Assembly: GCA_902766105.1 (NCBI GenBank) | Contig: CACXCI010000044.1 | Span: 1-41,373, forward strand | Direction: 5' to 3' | Length of the DNA: 41,373 nucleotides | DNA from: an uncultured bacterium | GTDB taxonomy: Bacteria; Cyanobacteriota; Vampirovibrionia; Gastranaerophilales; Gastranaerophilaceae | In this document: positions 32,836-40,519 of the stretch, one piece after another | How positions within the stretch are numbered: the stretch's first letter is position 1 | Layout of the letters: each line of letters begins with the position of its first letter | Notes under the pieces: model-generated | Database searches by the model: none | The model's input: the letters and a program-made list of their open reading frames with translations, nothing else | Told to the model about the DNA's origin: nothing | Program-made: the position numbers and the translations under genes

Positions 32836-32841
32836 TATAAT
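32836..32841 (+). promoter_or_regulatory. Putative -10 box of the gene at 32849
   Basis: Perfect TATAAT ending 7 bases before the ATG at 32849, with no ribosome site in between. The -35 region is weak. Confidence 0.45.
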
Positions 32842-32848
32842 GTGTGTT

Positions 32849-33427
32849 ATGCAAACCGATTATAAAAATTCCATATCTTTTAATGCAAAGCTGGGACCGA
32901 ATTTGAAGGCATATTTGTTAAATAATGAATTTAACGGTGAGCCTTCACATATAAAAAAATTTGAAAAATTATTCAGCGATACATTTGCAAAAAGCATTGA
33001 CACGAATACGTATATCGAGCGAAAAAGTAACGGAAAGTTTGAACTATATAATTCGGCTTTTCCAAAAATTAAAGTCCCGATAAATTTATCAAAAAGGAAA
33101 GACAAAACACTTGCGCATAAACTTATAAATGAATGTAGTTTGGCCTACGGCAGAGCTGAATATTTATTGTTTGAACGTTACATAGCCTCTCAGGTTGCAC
33201 ATGGTAAAACACTTGAAAAAATTCAATCTGTAGGCGAAAAAGCTCTTAATTCTATAAGAAAACCATACTTTTTGGATTTGATAGATACGGCAAAAAGAAT
33301 TTTAAAAGAAAATCCAAAATCGAAATTAGACGAGCTTGATTTTTCAGATATGATAAATATCCAGATGCGAGAAATTATAGATACCCCTGAGTTTCAGGAT
33401 ATGATATCCAAAACTTTTTCAACTTAG
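32849..33427 (+). CDS. Hypothetical protein with SISFNAKL motif
   Basis: Not recognised. The 192 residues begin MQTDYKNSISFNAKLGPNLK; the S-F-N-A-K-L piece resembles the S-F-T motif found near the front of other hypothetical proteins here. Most of the rest is charged and helical (RAEYLLFERYIASQVAHGK, then PYFLDLIDTAKRIL). No signal peptide or membrane segment is visible when this start is used; the longer frame from 32792 would add a short hydrophobic part, but it lacks a ribosome site and contains the TATAAT box, so I reject it. The stop overlaps that of the convergent SPOR gene by 4 bases. Confidence 0.7.
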   Translation: MQTDYKNSISFNAKLGPNLKAYLLNNEFNGEPSHIKKFEKLFSDTFAKSIDTNTYIERKSNGKFELYNSAFPKIKVPINLSKRKDKTLAHKLINECSLAYGRAEYLLFERYIASQVAHGKTLEKIQSVGEKALNSIRKPYFLDLIDTAKRILKENPKSKLDELDFSDMINIQMREIIDTPEFQDMISKTFST

Positions 33428-34128
33428 TTAGTAATCACTCTTGCGGGAAAATTGCTTTTTAAAAGGTTGTTAGCAGCCTGTTGAGCTTTTTCTTTTGAAG
33501 AGTATGAGCCAACTTGAAGAGTGTAATACCCGCCTAAATTTTTGACAATAGGTGTAACTCCGATTCCGGCATCTTGGATTATACTTTTAGCAACTTCAGC
33601 TTGTTTTTCCGTAGCATAATACCCGACGACAACTCTTGCATTGATGATTTGTTCGGGCTGTGGTGCGGGTTTTACCTCTTTTTGAGTTTGGGTGGCTTCA
33701 GCTTGCTTTTTTTCTTCTTCTTTCGCTGCTGCTTCTTCTTTTAATTTAGCTTGTTCTGCTTCGATTTCTCCTACAGTTTTTTTCTGTCTTGTCGGAAGAA
33801 CTACCTTTTCATCAAGTTCAGGTGAAAACATTTCTTCATCACCTTCTTTTTTCCCTTCATCTTCCAGCTTGAGCTTCCTTAATCTATCATCAATAATTGA
33901 CGAAATATTGTCATCCTCAGATGAAATTATATCGCTTTCTTTTGTGATTGCGACATCAACATTTGGGGATAAAATTTTTACAAACCCTAATATTATAAGC
34001 ATCCCAATGATAAATACCGATGCAAATACCATTATATCTTTGTTTGGTGCATTTTTAGGTTTTGTTTTCTTATAATCATTGTATGAAAAATGAGATGATG
34101 TTTCATTTTGTTCTGTATTTTTTAACAT
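33424..34128 (-). CDS. Membrane protein with C-terminal SPOR domain
   Basis: Peptidoglycan-binding protein of the cell-division type. A polar N-terminus of about 30 residues leads to one transmembrane helix (VFASVFIIGMLIILGFVKIL), then an acidic linker and a Lys/Glu/Ala-rich segment (EIEAEQAKLKEEAAAKEEEK). The C-terminal 75 residues form a SPOR domain: ARVVVGYYATEKQAEVAKSI and YTLQVGSYSSKEKAQQAANN. SPOR domains bind denuded glycan at division sites. The start overlaps the end of the DUF366 gene by one base (TAATG) with a gagggg ribosome site. Last gene of a four-gene operon. Confidence 0.9.
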   Translation of the reverse strand: MLKNTEQNETSSHFSYNDYKKTKPKNAPNKDIMVFASVFIIGMLIILGFVKILSPNVDVAITKESDIISSEDDNISSIIDDRLRKLKLEDEGKKEGDEEMFSPELDEKVVLPTRQKKTVGEIEAEQAKLKEEAAAKEEEKKQAEATQTQKEVKPAPQPEQIINARVVVGYYATEKQAEVAKSIIQDAGIGVTPIVKNLGGYYTLQVGSYSSKEKAQQAANNLLKSNFPARVITN

Positions 34129-34682
34129 TAAACTCCCCTCACTTTTGTGCTTGCCATTATTATATCATTAATTTCGTTTTTGTAATTAGTCATTATTTCG
34201 TTTGCAAATTCTTTGATGTCAGTTATACCCAAATCGGTTTTCAATCCTGAAACAGGAATAGGTGCGCCATCAGATATAATATTTAGTCCCGTATGAATAA
34301 GAACTGAGGTCGCTGATTTAGTTGCAATTGATACGGATAATTTTTTATCATTTATAAATAAATCATCACCGTTTCTTTTTACTGTACAGCCTCGGTTTTC
34401 CAGAGCCTCTTTTATACAGCAAACTAAAAGTCTTTGTCGAAAAACTCCTTCTATAAGATTTACATTGAATTGCTCAGAGATAAAACTGAGCATGTATTTA
34501 CTATATATCGGTTCGTTGTTGATAACATCCTCGATGTCTACCATTTCTGTAAGTTTTACCTCACACTCTCCGCAAAAAGCAACTATGGCATCTCCCTGTA
34601 TTTTAAAATTCTTATAAATCCAATGAGGTGCAAGTTGTGAACCGATATATTTAATTTCGTCATTTATATATAGCGTTTTCAT
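34128..34682 (-). CDS. DUF366 family protein
   Basis: Conserved family of unknown function (DUF366), recognised by GSQLAPHWIYKNFKIQGDAI, VAFCGECEVKLTEMVDIED, the RQRLLVCCIKEAL helix, GDDLFINDKKLSVSIAT and HTGLNIISDGAPIPVSGL. The 184 residues are complete, soluble and without signal peptide. It starts 3 bases after the queC stop, so it is tightly linked with queC. The role is unknown; a link to deazaguanine or tRNA metabolism is an inference from position only. Confidence 0.85.
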   Translation of the reverse strand: MKTLYINDEIKYIGSQLAPHWIYKNFKIQGDAIVAFCGECEVKLTEMVDIEDVINNEPIYSKYMLSFISEQFNVNLIEGVFRQRLLVCCIKEALENRGCTVKRNGDDLFINDKKLSVSIATKSATSVLIHTGLNIISDGAPIPVSGLKTDLGITDIKEFANEIMTNYKNEINDIIMASTKVRGV

Positions 34683-34685
34683 TTC

Positions 34686-35354
34686 TTATTTAAACAAAAC
34701 CTCTGTATATTTTGTGTCATGGTTACTAGCGAGGGCATTTTTTAATCTTATGCATGACTCACATATCCCACAATGTCCTTCTGAGCTTTGATAACAACTC
34801 ATTGCTAATTCAAGCGGAATTTCATTTTTCAAAGCTAACATGACTATATCATTTTTTGTACAATTTATCAAGGGCGCAATAACTTTTGGGTGTTTTTGTG
34901 TTGATGATTCAAATTCCTGATTAACTGCATTAATAAAATCCTGAGTGTTATCGGAAAAAGTCTGTGCTTCTTCTTTGTTTGCACCAATTATAATGAAATC
35001 ATAGTTATAAGAATCAGCGTAAGATGCGGCTATATTTAAAAATAAACCGTTTCTGTTTGGCACCCATACAGCTTTTGCTGATTCTTCATAATTATTGATA
35101 TTATGTTTTGTCGGAATATTATTTGAAGAAACAAGGGCTGTATTAGTTATATTTTTTAGCCAGTCAAGCTTAATGATTTCATGTTTTATACTGTAATATT
35201 CACATATTTTTTTTGAAGCTTCAATTTCTTTAGATGCAGCTTTTTGCCCATAATCAAACGTAAGGGCCAGTTTTATGTTAAGCTCTTTCCCTTTTAAACC
35301 CAGGCTTACAAGTGAATCCAGACCTGCTGACAGTAAGATAATTGATTTTGTCAT
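34686..35354 (-). CDS. queC: 7-cyano-7-deazaguanine synthase QueC
   Basis: ATP-dependent enzyme that converts 7-carboxy-7-deazaguanine with ammonia to preQ0, the precursor of queuosine in tRNA (and of some DNA modifications). The PP-loop is LLSAGLDSLVSLGL (SGGxDS in most members, with Ala in place of the second Gly here), followed by ALTFDYGQ, WVPNRNGLFLNIAASYA and the zinc cysteines in MSCYQSSEGHCGICESC. The 222 residues are complete. It overlaps the HEAT gene by 4 bases (ATGA) and has an aggagaagga ribosome site. QueD, QueE and QueF are not in the window; FolE2, which supplies the pathway's first intermediate, is at 12681. Confidence 0.95.
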   Translation of the reverse strand: MTKSIILLSAGLDSLVSLGLKGKELNIKLALTFDYGQKAASKEIEASKKICEYYSIKHEIIKLDWLKNITNTALVSSNNIPTKHNINNYEESAKAVWVPNRNGLFLNIAASYADSYNYDFIIIGANKEEAQTFSDNTQDFINAVNQEFESSTQKHPKVIAPLINCTKNDIVMLALKNEIPLELAMSCYQSSEGHCGICESCIRLKNALASNHDTKYTEVLFK

Positions 35355-36313
35355 TCCTTCTCCTGCTCGTTTTCGTATTCTTCAAGAATGGAAACAGCTT
35401 CCATTTTTAGGTAATCAGAATAATTTGGGGATTTTATTATTTCATCAAGAATAGTTCTGTCAGACATATTATATAGGGCAATCATTGCATTTTTCTTAAC
35501 TTCATTGTCGCTATCTGTATCAAGACAATTTTTTATTGTTTCAAAAGCTTTAGGATGTTCACTTTCCATTAAAGCTTCTATCGCATTTATTCTGACCTGA
35601 GTAGATTCATCGGATAAGGAGTTTTTTAATGCTCTAAAAACTCTTTCGTTATTACAAAATCCCATTTTTATTAAAGCTTCAATTGCTCTTTCTTTTAAAA
35701 ATGAAAATTTATCCATTATGCCTTGCTTAGTTTCCAAAATACCCAAAATCGGATCAATAGCTCTTGTATCACCAAGCAGCCCTAAGGCTGAGACTGCTGA
35801 TTCTCTTAAATATACCGATTTTTCATCCTCATCTTTTGCAACCTCTATCAATGGTGCAACAGCGAATCTATCCCCTATTCTTCCTAAGGCATCTGCGCAT
35901 GCCAAACGAACCCTGTAATTTTCATCTTTGTTATTCATGCAATACAATAATGATGAAACCACATCGGTGTTTTTCTGATTTGCAATAGCTTTGGCACACA
36001 TTACACGTACATTGTTATATTTTTCTTTTGTATCCGAGTCCGAGTAACTTGCATTTTTAAGCAACAAAATATCCACAAGATATTCAAGGCTGGATTTGTC
36101 TCTATATTTGTCAACGCATCTGATTAATTGCATTATTATTTCAGGAGATGCAGCATGACTAAGCATGTAATTATATATAATAACGAGATCGTTTTGGGAA
36201 TAATTGTTTTCCAAGTTTTCAATATTTGCGATTACGGTTTCAGCGTTGCTAACGTTATATAAACCGCATTGTTGAGAAATTTCTTCTAAGTTAAGATTAG
36301 TTTCGCTATCCAA
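35351..36313 (-). CDS. HEAT-repeat protein
   Basis: Soluble alpha-solenoid protein. The repeats are evident from about residue 110: VRLACADALGRIGDRFAVAP, then LRESAVSALGLLGDTRAIDP, LKERAIEALIKMGF, VRINAIEALMESEHPKAFE and VKKNAMIALYNM. Such PBS-lyase-like HEAT units serve as protein-binding scaffolds; the ones in cyanobacteria include phycobilin lyases, but no such role is implied here. I take a TTG at 36313 as the start since gaggaaag precedes it at the right distance; the frame is open to 36433, but the added segment has no ribosome site. It is the first gene of the HEAT-queC-DUF366-SPOR operon. Confidence 0.8.
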   Translation of the reverse strand: MDSETNLNLEEISQQCGLYNVSNAETVIANIENLENNYSQNDLVIIYNYMLSHAASPEIIMQLIRCVDKYRDKSSLEYLVDILLLKNASYSDSDTKEKYNNVRVMCAKAIANQKNTDVVSSLLYCMNNKDENYRVRLACADALGRIGDRFAVAPLIEVAKDEDEKSVYLRESAVSALGLLGDTRAIDPILGILETKQGIMDKFSFLKERAIEALIKMGFCNNERVFRALKNSLSDESTQVRINAIEALMESEHPKAFETIKNCLDTDSDNEVKKNAMIALYNMSDRTILDEIIKSPNYSDYLKMEAVSILEEYENEQEKE

Positions 36314-36493
36314 CTTTCTTTCCTCGTTTTCAATTAAAGTTATTTTAGCATAAAAAACATAAAGTGAGTAGTAAGTATTCAGCAGCGGGTTATTTATTAA
36401 TAGAAATGTAACATTTTCGTAATCTAATGACAAACTTTTTTTTTCTTTGATTTAGAATAGTTGTATAGAAGTTTTTTAATTAAGTGGTGTGAA

Positions 36494-37576
36494 ATGAATA
36501 TAGACTCAATTAAAACATATCCCGCAGGCTCTTCAGCCAAATATAAGCACAGGGGAATGCGTGTGCCGGGTTACGAAGAGCGTATTACGGATGTGTGTAA
36601 AAATGAAAAATTAAATAGAGGGTATTATGGCGGCAGCTTTACGGGTATAAATATGAACCGAGCTGCCGCTACAGTTTCCTCAACGGCTGAACCTCTGTTA
36701 AAAGATAATTGGTTCGATAAGTTGTTAAAATTGTGCGATAAGCATACGGTTATTGCTCAAAATTTAGTAGCACTTGTTCTGGCCGCTACATTAAGACCTA
36801 TAGCCATTATGTCTTTACCCGGTAAAAAGAATAAAGAAGATAAAGAATACGCAGCAGGGCACTCAATTTCTTCCGGTGTAATCGGGTTTGGTTTTTCAAG
36901 TGTAGTAATGTATCCGTTAGGTCAGGCTGTTGAAAAAACAAAACGTAATGTTACAGAAATTTCGGTAGCACCTTTACTTGATAAAGATGTTGAAAAAATG
37001 CTGAAAGATGAAGAAGCTGTCGTAAAAGGACTAAAGGATAAATTCGGCGGAGAAACATATTATGAGTTAATAGATAATATTCGTAAAAACTCTGATGATG
37101 TAAAAGGTGATTTAGATAAAGTAAACAGCTACAAAAATCTGAAAAAACAATTAAAAAGTATAGATAAATTAAAAGAATACTACGGTGTAGATACGTTACC
37201 GGAGCTTGTTGAAAAATTAAAAGAAAAATACAATATTTCAAGCCTGAAGGATCTTGAAAATGTTCCGTTGTTCCAAAAATTCAAGAACATATACAAAGTA
37301 GAAAATCTTGCAAAACTTGAACAATCTCATGCCTTCAAGATGGCTACAAAAGTTCTGGATATGGCGCCTGATGTATTTATCTTTGGTTTAGCAAAAGCTA
37401 TGTTAACAGTTGCTTTAATTCCGCCAATTTTGAAATACGGATTTGGCGTAGAAAAAAGTAAAAAACCTGCACCTGAACAAAATCCGGCAGAATTAGCTAA
37501 AGCAAAAGAAAATTCTTCAATTTCAGTTGGCTTGCAAAAGCCTGAAATTGCGAAATTTGCAGGAGGGCTGGAATAA
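36494..37576 (+). CDS. Hypothetical membrane protein with SFTG motif (first of a related pair)
   Basis: No named family recognised. The 360 residues start MNIDSIKTYPAGSS; near residue 50 is GGSFTGINM. About 80-150 contains two hydrophobic segments (IAQNLVALVLAATLRPIAIM and VIGFGFSSVVMYPLG) separated by a charged loop. The middle part (about 150-290) is strongly charged and helical, with probable coiled coil. A further hydrophobic segment (VFIFGLAKAMLTVALIPPIL) stands near the end. The next gene codes for a product of the same design. An ATG at 36494 with gtggtg upstream is preferred over the TTG at 36461. The stop overlaps the next start by one base (TAATG). Confidence 0.78.
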   Translation: MNIDSIKTYPAGSSAKYKHRGMRVPGYEERITDVCKNEKLNRGYYGGSFTGINMNRAAATVSSTAEPLLKDNWFDKLLKLCDKHTVIAQNLVALVLAATLRPIAIMSLPGKKNKEDKEYAAGHSISSGVIGFGFSSVVMYPLGQAVEKTKRNVTEISVAPLLDKDVEKMLKDEEAVVKGLKDKFGGETYYELIDNIRKNSDDVKGDLDKVNSYKNLKKQLKSIDKLKEYYGVDTLPELVEKLKEKYNISSLKDLENVPLFQKFKNIYKVENLAKLEQSHAFKMATKVLDMAPDVFIFGLAKAMLTVALIPPILKYGFGVEKSKKPAPEQNPAELAKAKENSSISVGLQKPEIAKFAGGLE

Positions 37577-38370
37577 TGAATATTACTTTACAAACAAATA
37601 ATTTCAACTCTCAATACAGATATAACAGAAATATTAAGCAGGCGAATATTCAAAATACTAATCTTCAACCGTCATTTACAGCCGGTTTAAGTGATATTCC
37701 GCAAAAATCAAAATTGTTAAATCCTATATCAAGATTGTTTGACAGGTTTACAACTTGGTTATCAAAAAATTACACAGATAAGTTGTATTCTTCGTGGTTT
37801 GCGGAAAAATTAGCACCAAAAGCTGAAAAACTTGATAGTGTAGTTGATATAATGGCAATTTTGGGTTCAATTGTAATTTCCGGCATGTATATGACACAAA
37901 CCTTGAGAAATAAACAATTGGATGAGGACAGAAGAAGAACACTTGCAATTAACCAAGGTTTAACTTTTGCAGTCTCAACGGTAGGCTCTGTTCTTATTGA
38001 TAAAAGCTTGGATAACTGGTGGGAAAAGAAAACAGCTAATTATGCAAAACGTCGTACCGGTATAGATATCAGCGCTAAAATTAAAGATTATAATGACAAA
38101 GTAATAAAAGAGGCTGAGGAAAAACTGGGTAAAGCATGGAACGACTTTACTAAAAGAGAAAGAAAAGGCGTAAAACTAACAAATACCCTAAAATATGTAG
38201 AAGATAACCTTGAAAATGCTTCATTAGAAGCAAAATTAAGAGGTATGGGCGTATTGAAGAAATTGATTATCTTCGGTACGGTCTACAGATTTATTTCTCC
38301 TGTAGCGGTTACTCCTTTGGCAAATGCTATAGGTAATAAATTGACGGAAAAAAAGGTTGATAAAAAATAA
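37576..38370 (+). CDS. Hypothetical membrane protein with SFTAGL motif (second of a related pair)
   Basis: No named family recognised. The first 40 residues are Asn/Gln-rich and hold PSFTAGLSDIPQ. After a helical part (ISRLFDRFTTWLSKNYTDK) come hydrophobic stretches (VVDIMAILGSIVISGMYMTQ and LTFAVSTVGSVLIDKSLDNW), a charged middle (IDISAKIKDYNDKVIKEAEE) and a last hydrophobic segment (LIIFGTVYRFISPVAVTPLA). The order of parts, the Lys/Asp-rich loop between the first two hydrophobic segments and the C-terminal end are shared with the preceding protein. The aggaggg ribosome site, 11 bases upstream of the ATG, lies within the end of the previous gene. A terminator follows at 38387. Confidence 0.78.
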   Translation: MNITLQTNNFNSQYRYNRNIKQANIQNTNLQPSFTAGLSDIPQKSKLLNPISRLFDRFTTWLSKNYTDKLYSSWFAEKLAPKAEKLDSVVDIMAILGSIVISGMYMTQTLRNKQLDEDRRRTLAINQGLTFAVSTVGSVLIDKSLDNWWEKKTANYAKRRTGIDISAKIKDYNDKVIKEAEEKLGKAWNDFTKRERKGVKLTNTLKYVEDNLENASLEAKLRGMGVLKKLIIFGTVYRFISPVAVTPLANAIGNKLTEKKVDKK

Positions 38371-38386
38371 GCACGAATAATATAAT

Positions 38387-38426
38387 AAAAGAGACCTGAA
38401 TTAAATTTAATTCAGGTCTCTTTTAC
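38387..38426. terminator. Bidirectional terminator
   Basis: Perfect palindrome with arms aaaagagacctgaattaaa / tttaattcaggtctctttt between the convergent genes ending at 38370 (+) and 38443 (-). Confidence 0.95.
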
Positions 38427-38442
38427 TATTGATTAATTTAAT

Positions 38443-38931
38443 TTATTTTATTTTTTGCGGTTTACAAAAGTAAGGATTGTTTTGGATTTTTGCCCAAGCA
38501 ATATAAGCTTTATTCCCGCTGATTGTTTGTGTCCCAATGACTTCGTATTTTGTTTTTCCTGTCTTTGGATCTTGTCTTTCTATAAAGGTTTCAAGTTCAT
38601 ATTTTGTTGCTTCTTTTGACCTTGATTTCATTGCATTATATAACTCTTCGACCTGTATAGCATTAAGAGTGCATTTCAATTCATATTGATCTGTCGGAGA
38701 GGTAATTGTTTCTTCGTATTTGCAGAAGCCGTTTCTCCAGCCGATAATCTTTCTGTTTGTCGTGAAATTTTTGTCTTCAAAAGTGGTGTTGATTGTTTCT
38801 TCGTATTTATCACAATCTTTGAAATTCTTAATAAAATTTTTTGAAAAAGTTGTATCCGTAGCTATAGTTTTATAACCGAACGTTGAACTTAAAATAATTA
38901 CAGACAATAAAGCAATTAAACTCTTTTTCAT
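38443..38931 (-). CDS. Secreted hypothetical protein
   Basis: Not recognised. A signal peptide (residues 1 to about 24, MKKSLIALLSVIILSSTFGY) is followed by about 138 residues with four cysteines (40, 70, 87 and 157), two of which lie in similar contexts (DCDKYEETI and FCKYEETI), as in an internal repeat. The cysteines may pair in the periplasm. An ggagaag ribosome site precedes the ATG. The gene is a single unit with a shared terminator at its 3' end. Residues are mostly polar beta-type with a helix at IQVEELYNAMKSRS. Function unknown. Confidence 0.75.
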   Translation of the reverse strand: MKKSLIALLSVIILSSTFGYKTIATDTTFSKNFIKNFKDCDKYEETINTTFEDKNFTTNRKIIGWRNGFCKYEETITSPTDQYELKCTLNAIQVEELYNAMKSRSKEATKYELETFIERQDPKTGKTKYEVIGTQTISGNKAYIAWAKIQNNPYFCKPQKIK

Positions 38932-39002
38932 TTTCTTCTCCTATGCCTTCTATCCCTATGACGATATTATATCAAAAATTGTTCAAAAAGAAAATATTTA
39001 AC

Positions 39003-39070
39003 AAAAAAAAGCTATGTACTGAGGTGCATAGCTGTTGATTAGGGATATGTGTATCTTAGTCTCTAAGGAG
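39003..39070 (-). ncRNA. Candidate small RNA ending in a terminator
   Basis: On the minus strand a short transcript could begin near 39070 with hairpin cttag-aga-ctaag, run through an unpaired section and end in agctatg...catagct (7-base arms) with eight T. No minus-strand protein gene lies upstream of this terminator, as mnmE is divergent. A TATAAC hexamer 6-7 bases upstream of the proposed 5' end could be a -10 box, but the -35 region is weak. The product is unknown. Confidence 0.4.
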
Positions 39071-39152
39071 TATATTGTTATATTAACAGATGTGAAAAAT
39101 TTTAAATCATACAAAAGCATGAGATTTGAAAAATTATTATGGGATTTTATTG

Positions 39153-39158
39153 TATAAT
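39153..39158 (+). promoter_or_regulatory. Putative -10 box of mnmE, 6 bases from the start codon
   Basis: Perfect TATAAT with six bases (tagttt) before the ATG and no ribosome site between. The mRNA is predicted to be leaderless. The -35 region is weak. Confidence 0.5.
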
Positions 39159-39164
39159 TAGTTT

Positions 39165-40511
39165 ATGAATATAAATCAGGAATTTGAAACTATAGCTGCG
39201 ATATCGACTCCGCTGGGTACAGGTGGTGTCGGAGTGGTTCGTATATCAGGTGATAAAAGTTTTGAAATAGCAAAAAAAATTACTTGTAAAAATAATATAA
39301 CAGCAGGAAAAATTCATCACGGTTGGGTTGTAGATGATGGTGTAAAAATAGATGAGGTTATAATTTTACCTTTCAAAACTCCAAACAGTTATACAGGTGA
39401 AGATGTAATAGAAATACAATGTCATGGCGGGGTTAATGTAGTTCGCAATATATTGGATGTTGTATTAAAAAATGGTGCAAGACCTGCTGAGCGTGGCGAA
39501 TTTACTAAAAGAGCTTTTCTAAATAAAAAGCTTGATTTATCTCAAGCGGAGGCTGTTGATGATTTAATCCATGCTAAGACCTCAAATTTTGCAATTCAGT
39601 CCGCAAAAAATTTGTCGGGAGTTTTGGCAAAAAAAATAAATGAAATAAAGGCAAGTGTTTTTGAGGTTGCATCAAGAATCGTTGCAGGAATAGATTTTCC
39701 TGAAGATGTAAAAGAACCGGAATATTCTTACATAATTGAAAAATTTGAAAATTCTGTAAGGGAAATAGATAGAGTATTAGCTTGTGCAAAATCATCAGAT
39801 ATTTTGAGGCAGGGTGTGAAGGTCGCAATCGTAGGGCGGCCTAATGTCGGCAAGTCCTCTTTGTTTAATGCTTTATTAAATCTTGATAGGGCCATTGTAA
39901 CAGATATTGCGGGGACAACAAGAGATATAATAAAAGAAAATTTAGATTTGGGCGTTGCGGTTACCTTAATAGATACAGCCGGCATAAGGCAGGATGACAA
40001 TATAGACAGAGTAGAAGAAATTGGAATTGAATATTCAAAACAGTCGGCAAATGATGCTGATTTAGTCTTGTTTTTGTATGATGCAAGTTTTGGTATATCG
40101 TCAGAGGATATAGAAATATATGAAATAATAAAAGATAAAACTCATATTGTAGTTGCAAATAAAACAGATTTATTATCTGAAGAATTTGTGCCTCGTTTTG
40201 AAAACACAGTAAAACTATCAGTGTATACGAAAGACGGACTTGAAGATTTAAAAGAGAAAATGAAAAATATAGTGTGTTCTTTTTCATTAGAAGAAACTGA
40301 ATTTATTACAAATAAAAGACAGCAGGCATGTCTTGAAAGATGCAGAGAAAGTTTGGCAAGAGCTATAGCTGCAGCAAGATCATGTGAATTACAAGATATG
40401 ATATACATAGATGTGAAGGCTGCATTGTTATCTTTGGATGAAATAACCGGAGAGGTTATAAATGACGAGATTTTGAACAATATATTTGATCATTTTTGTA
40501 TAGGAAAATAG
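39165..40511 (+). CDS. mnmE: tRNA modification GTPase MnmE
   Basis: GTPase that, with MnmG, installs the 5-carboxymethylaminomethyl group on uridine 34 of several tRNAs. The N-terminal folate-binding domain starts ETIAAISTPLGTGGVGVVRI, the helical domain follows, and the inserted G domain has G1 GRPNVGKSSL, G2 GTTRD, G3 DTAGI and G4 NKTD. The C-terminus DEITGEVINDEILNNIFDHF ends in CIGK; the cysteine is the conserved C-[ILV]-G-K motif. The 448 residues are full length. The ATG lies 6 bases after a TATAAT box. Followed by the t6A gene after 8 bases. Confidence 0.97.
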   Translation: MNINQEFETIAAISTPLGTGGVGVVRISGDKSFEIAKKITCKNNITAGKIHHGWVVDDGVKIDEVIILPFKTPNSYTGEDVIEIQCHGGVNVVRNILDVVLKNGARPAERGEFTKRAFLNKKLDLSQAEAVDDLIHAKTSNFAIQSAKNLSGVLAKKINEIKASVFEVASRIVAGIDFPEDVKEPEYSYIIEKFENSVREIDRVLACAKSSDILRQGVKVAIVGRPNVGKSSLFNALLNLDRAIVTDIAGTTRDIIKENLDLGVAVTLIDTAGIRQDDNIDRVEEIGIEYSKQSANDADLVLFLYDASFGISSEDIEIYEIIKDKTHIVVANKTDLLSEEFVPRFENTVKLSVYTKDGLEDLKEKMKNIVCSFSLEETEFITNKRQQACLERCRESLARAIAAARSCELQDMIYIDVKAALLSLDEITGEVINDEILNNIFDHFCIGK

Positions 40512-40519
40512 GAGGCATT

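Noticed and set aside
33692-34075. 127-codon plus-strand frame, serine- and phenylalanine-rich
   Set aside because: Antisense of the Lys/Glu-rich linker of the SPOR protein; composition explains it.
36314-36433. N-terminal extension of the HEAT protein
   Set aside because: Open frame only; no ribosome site there, whereas gaggaaag stands before the TTG at 36313.
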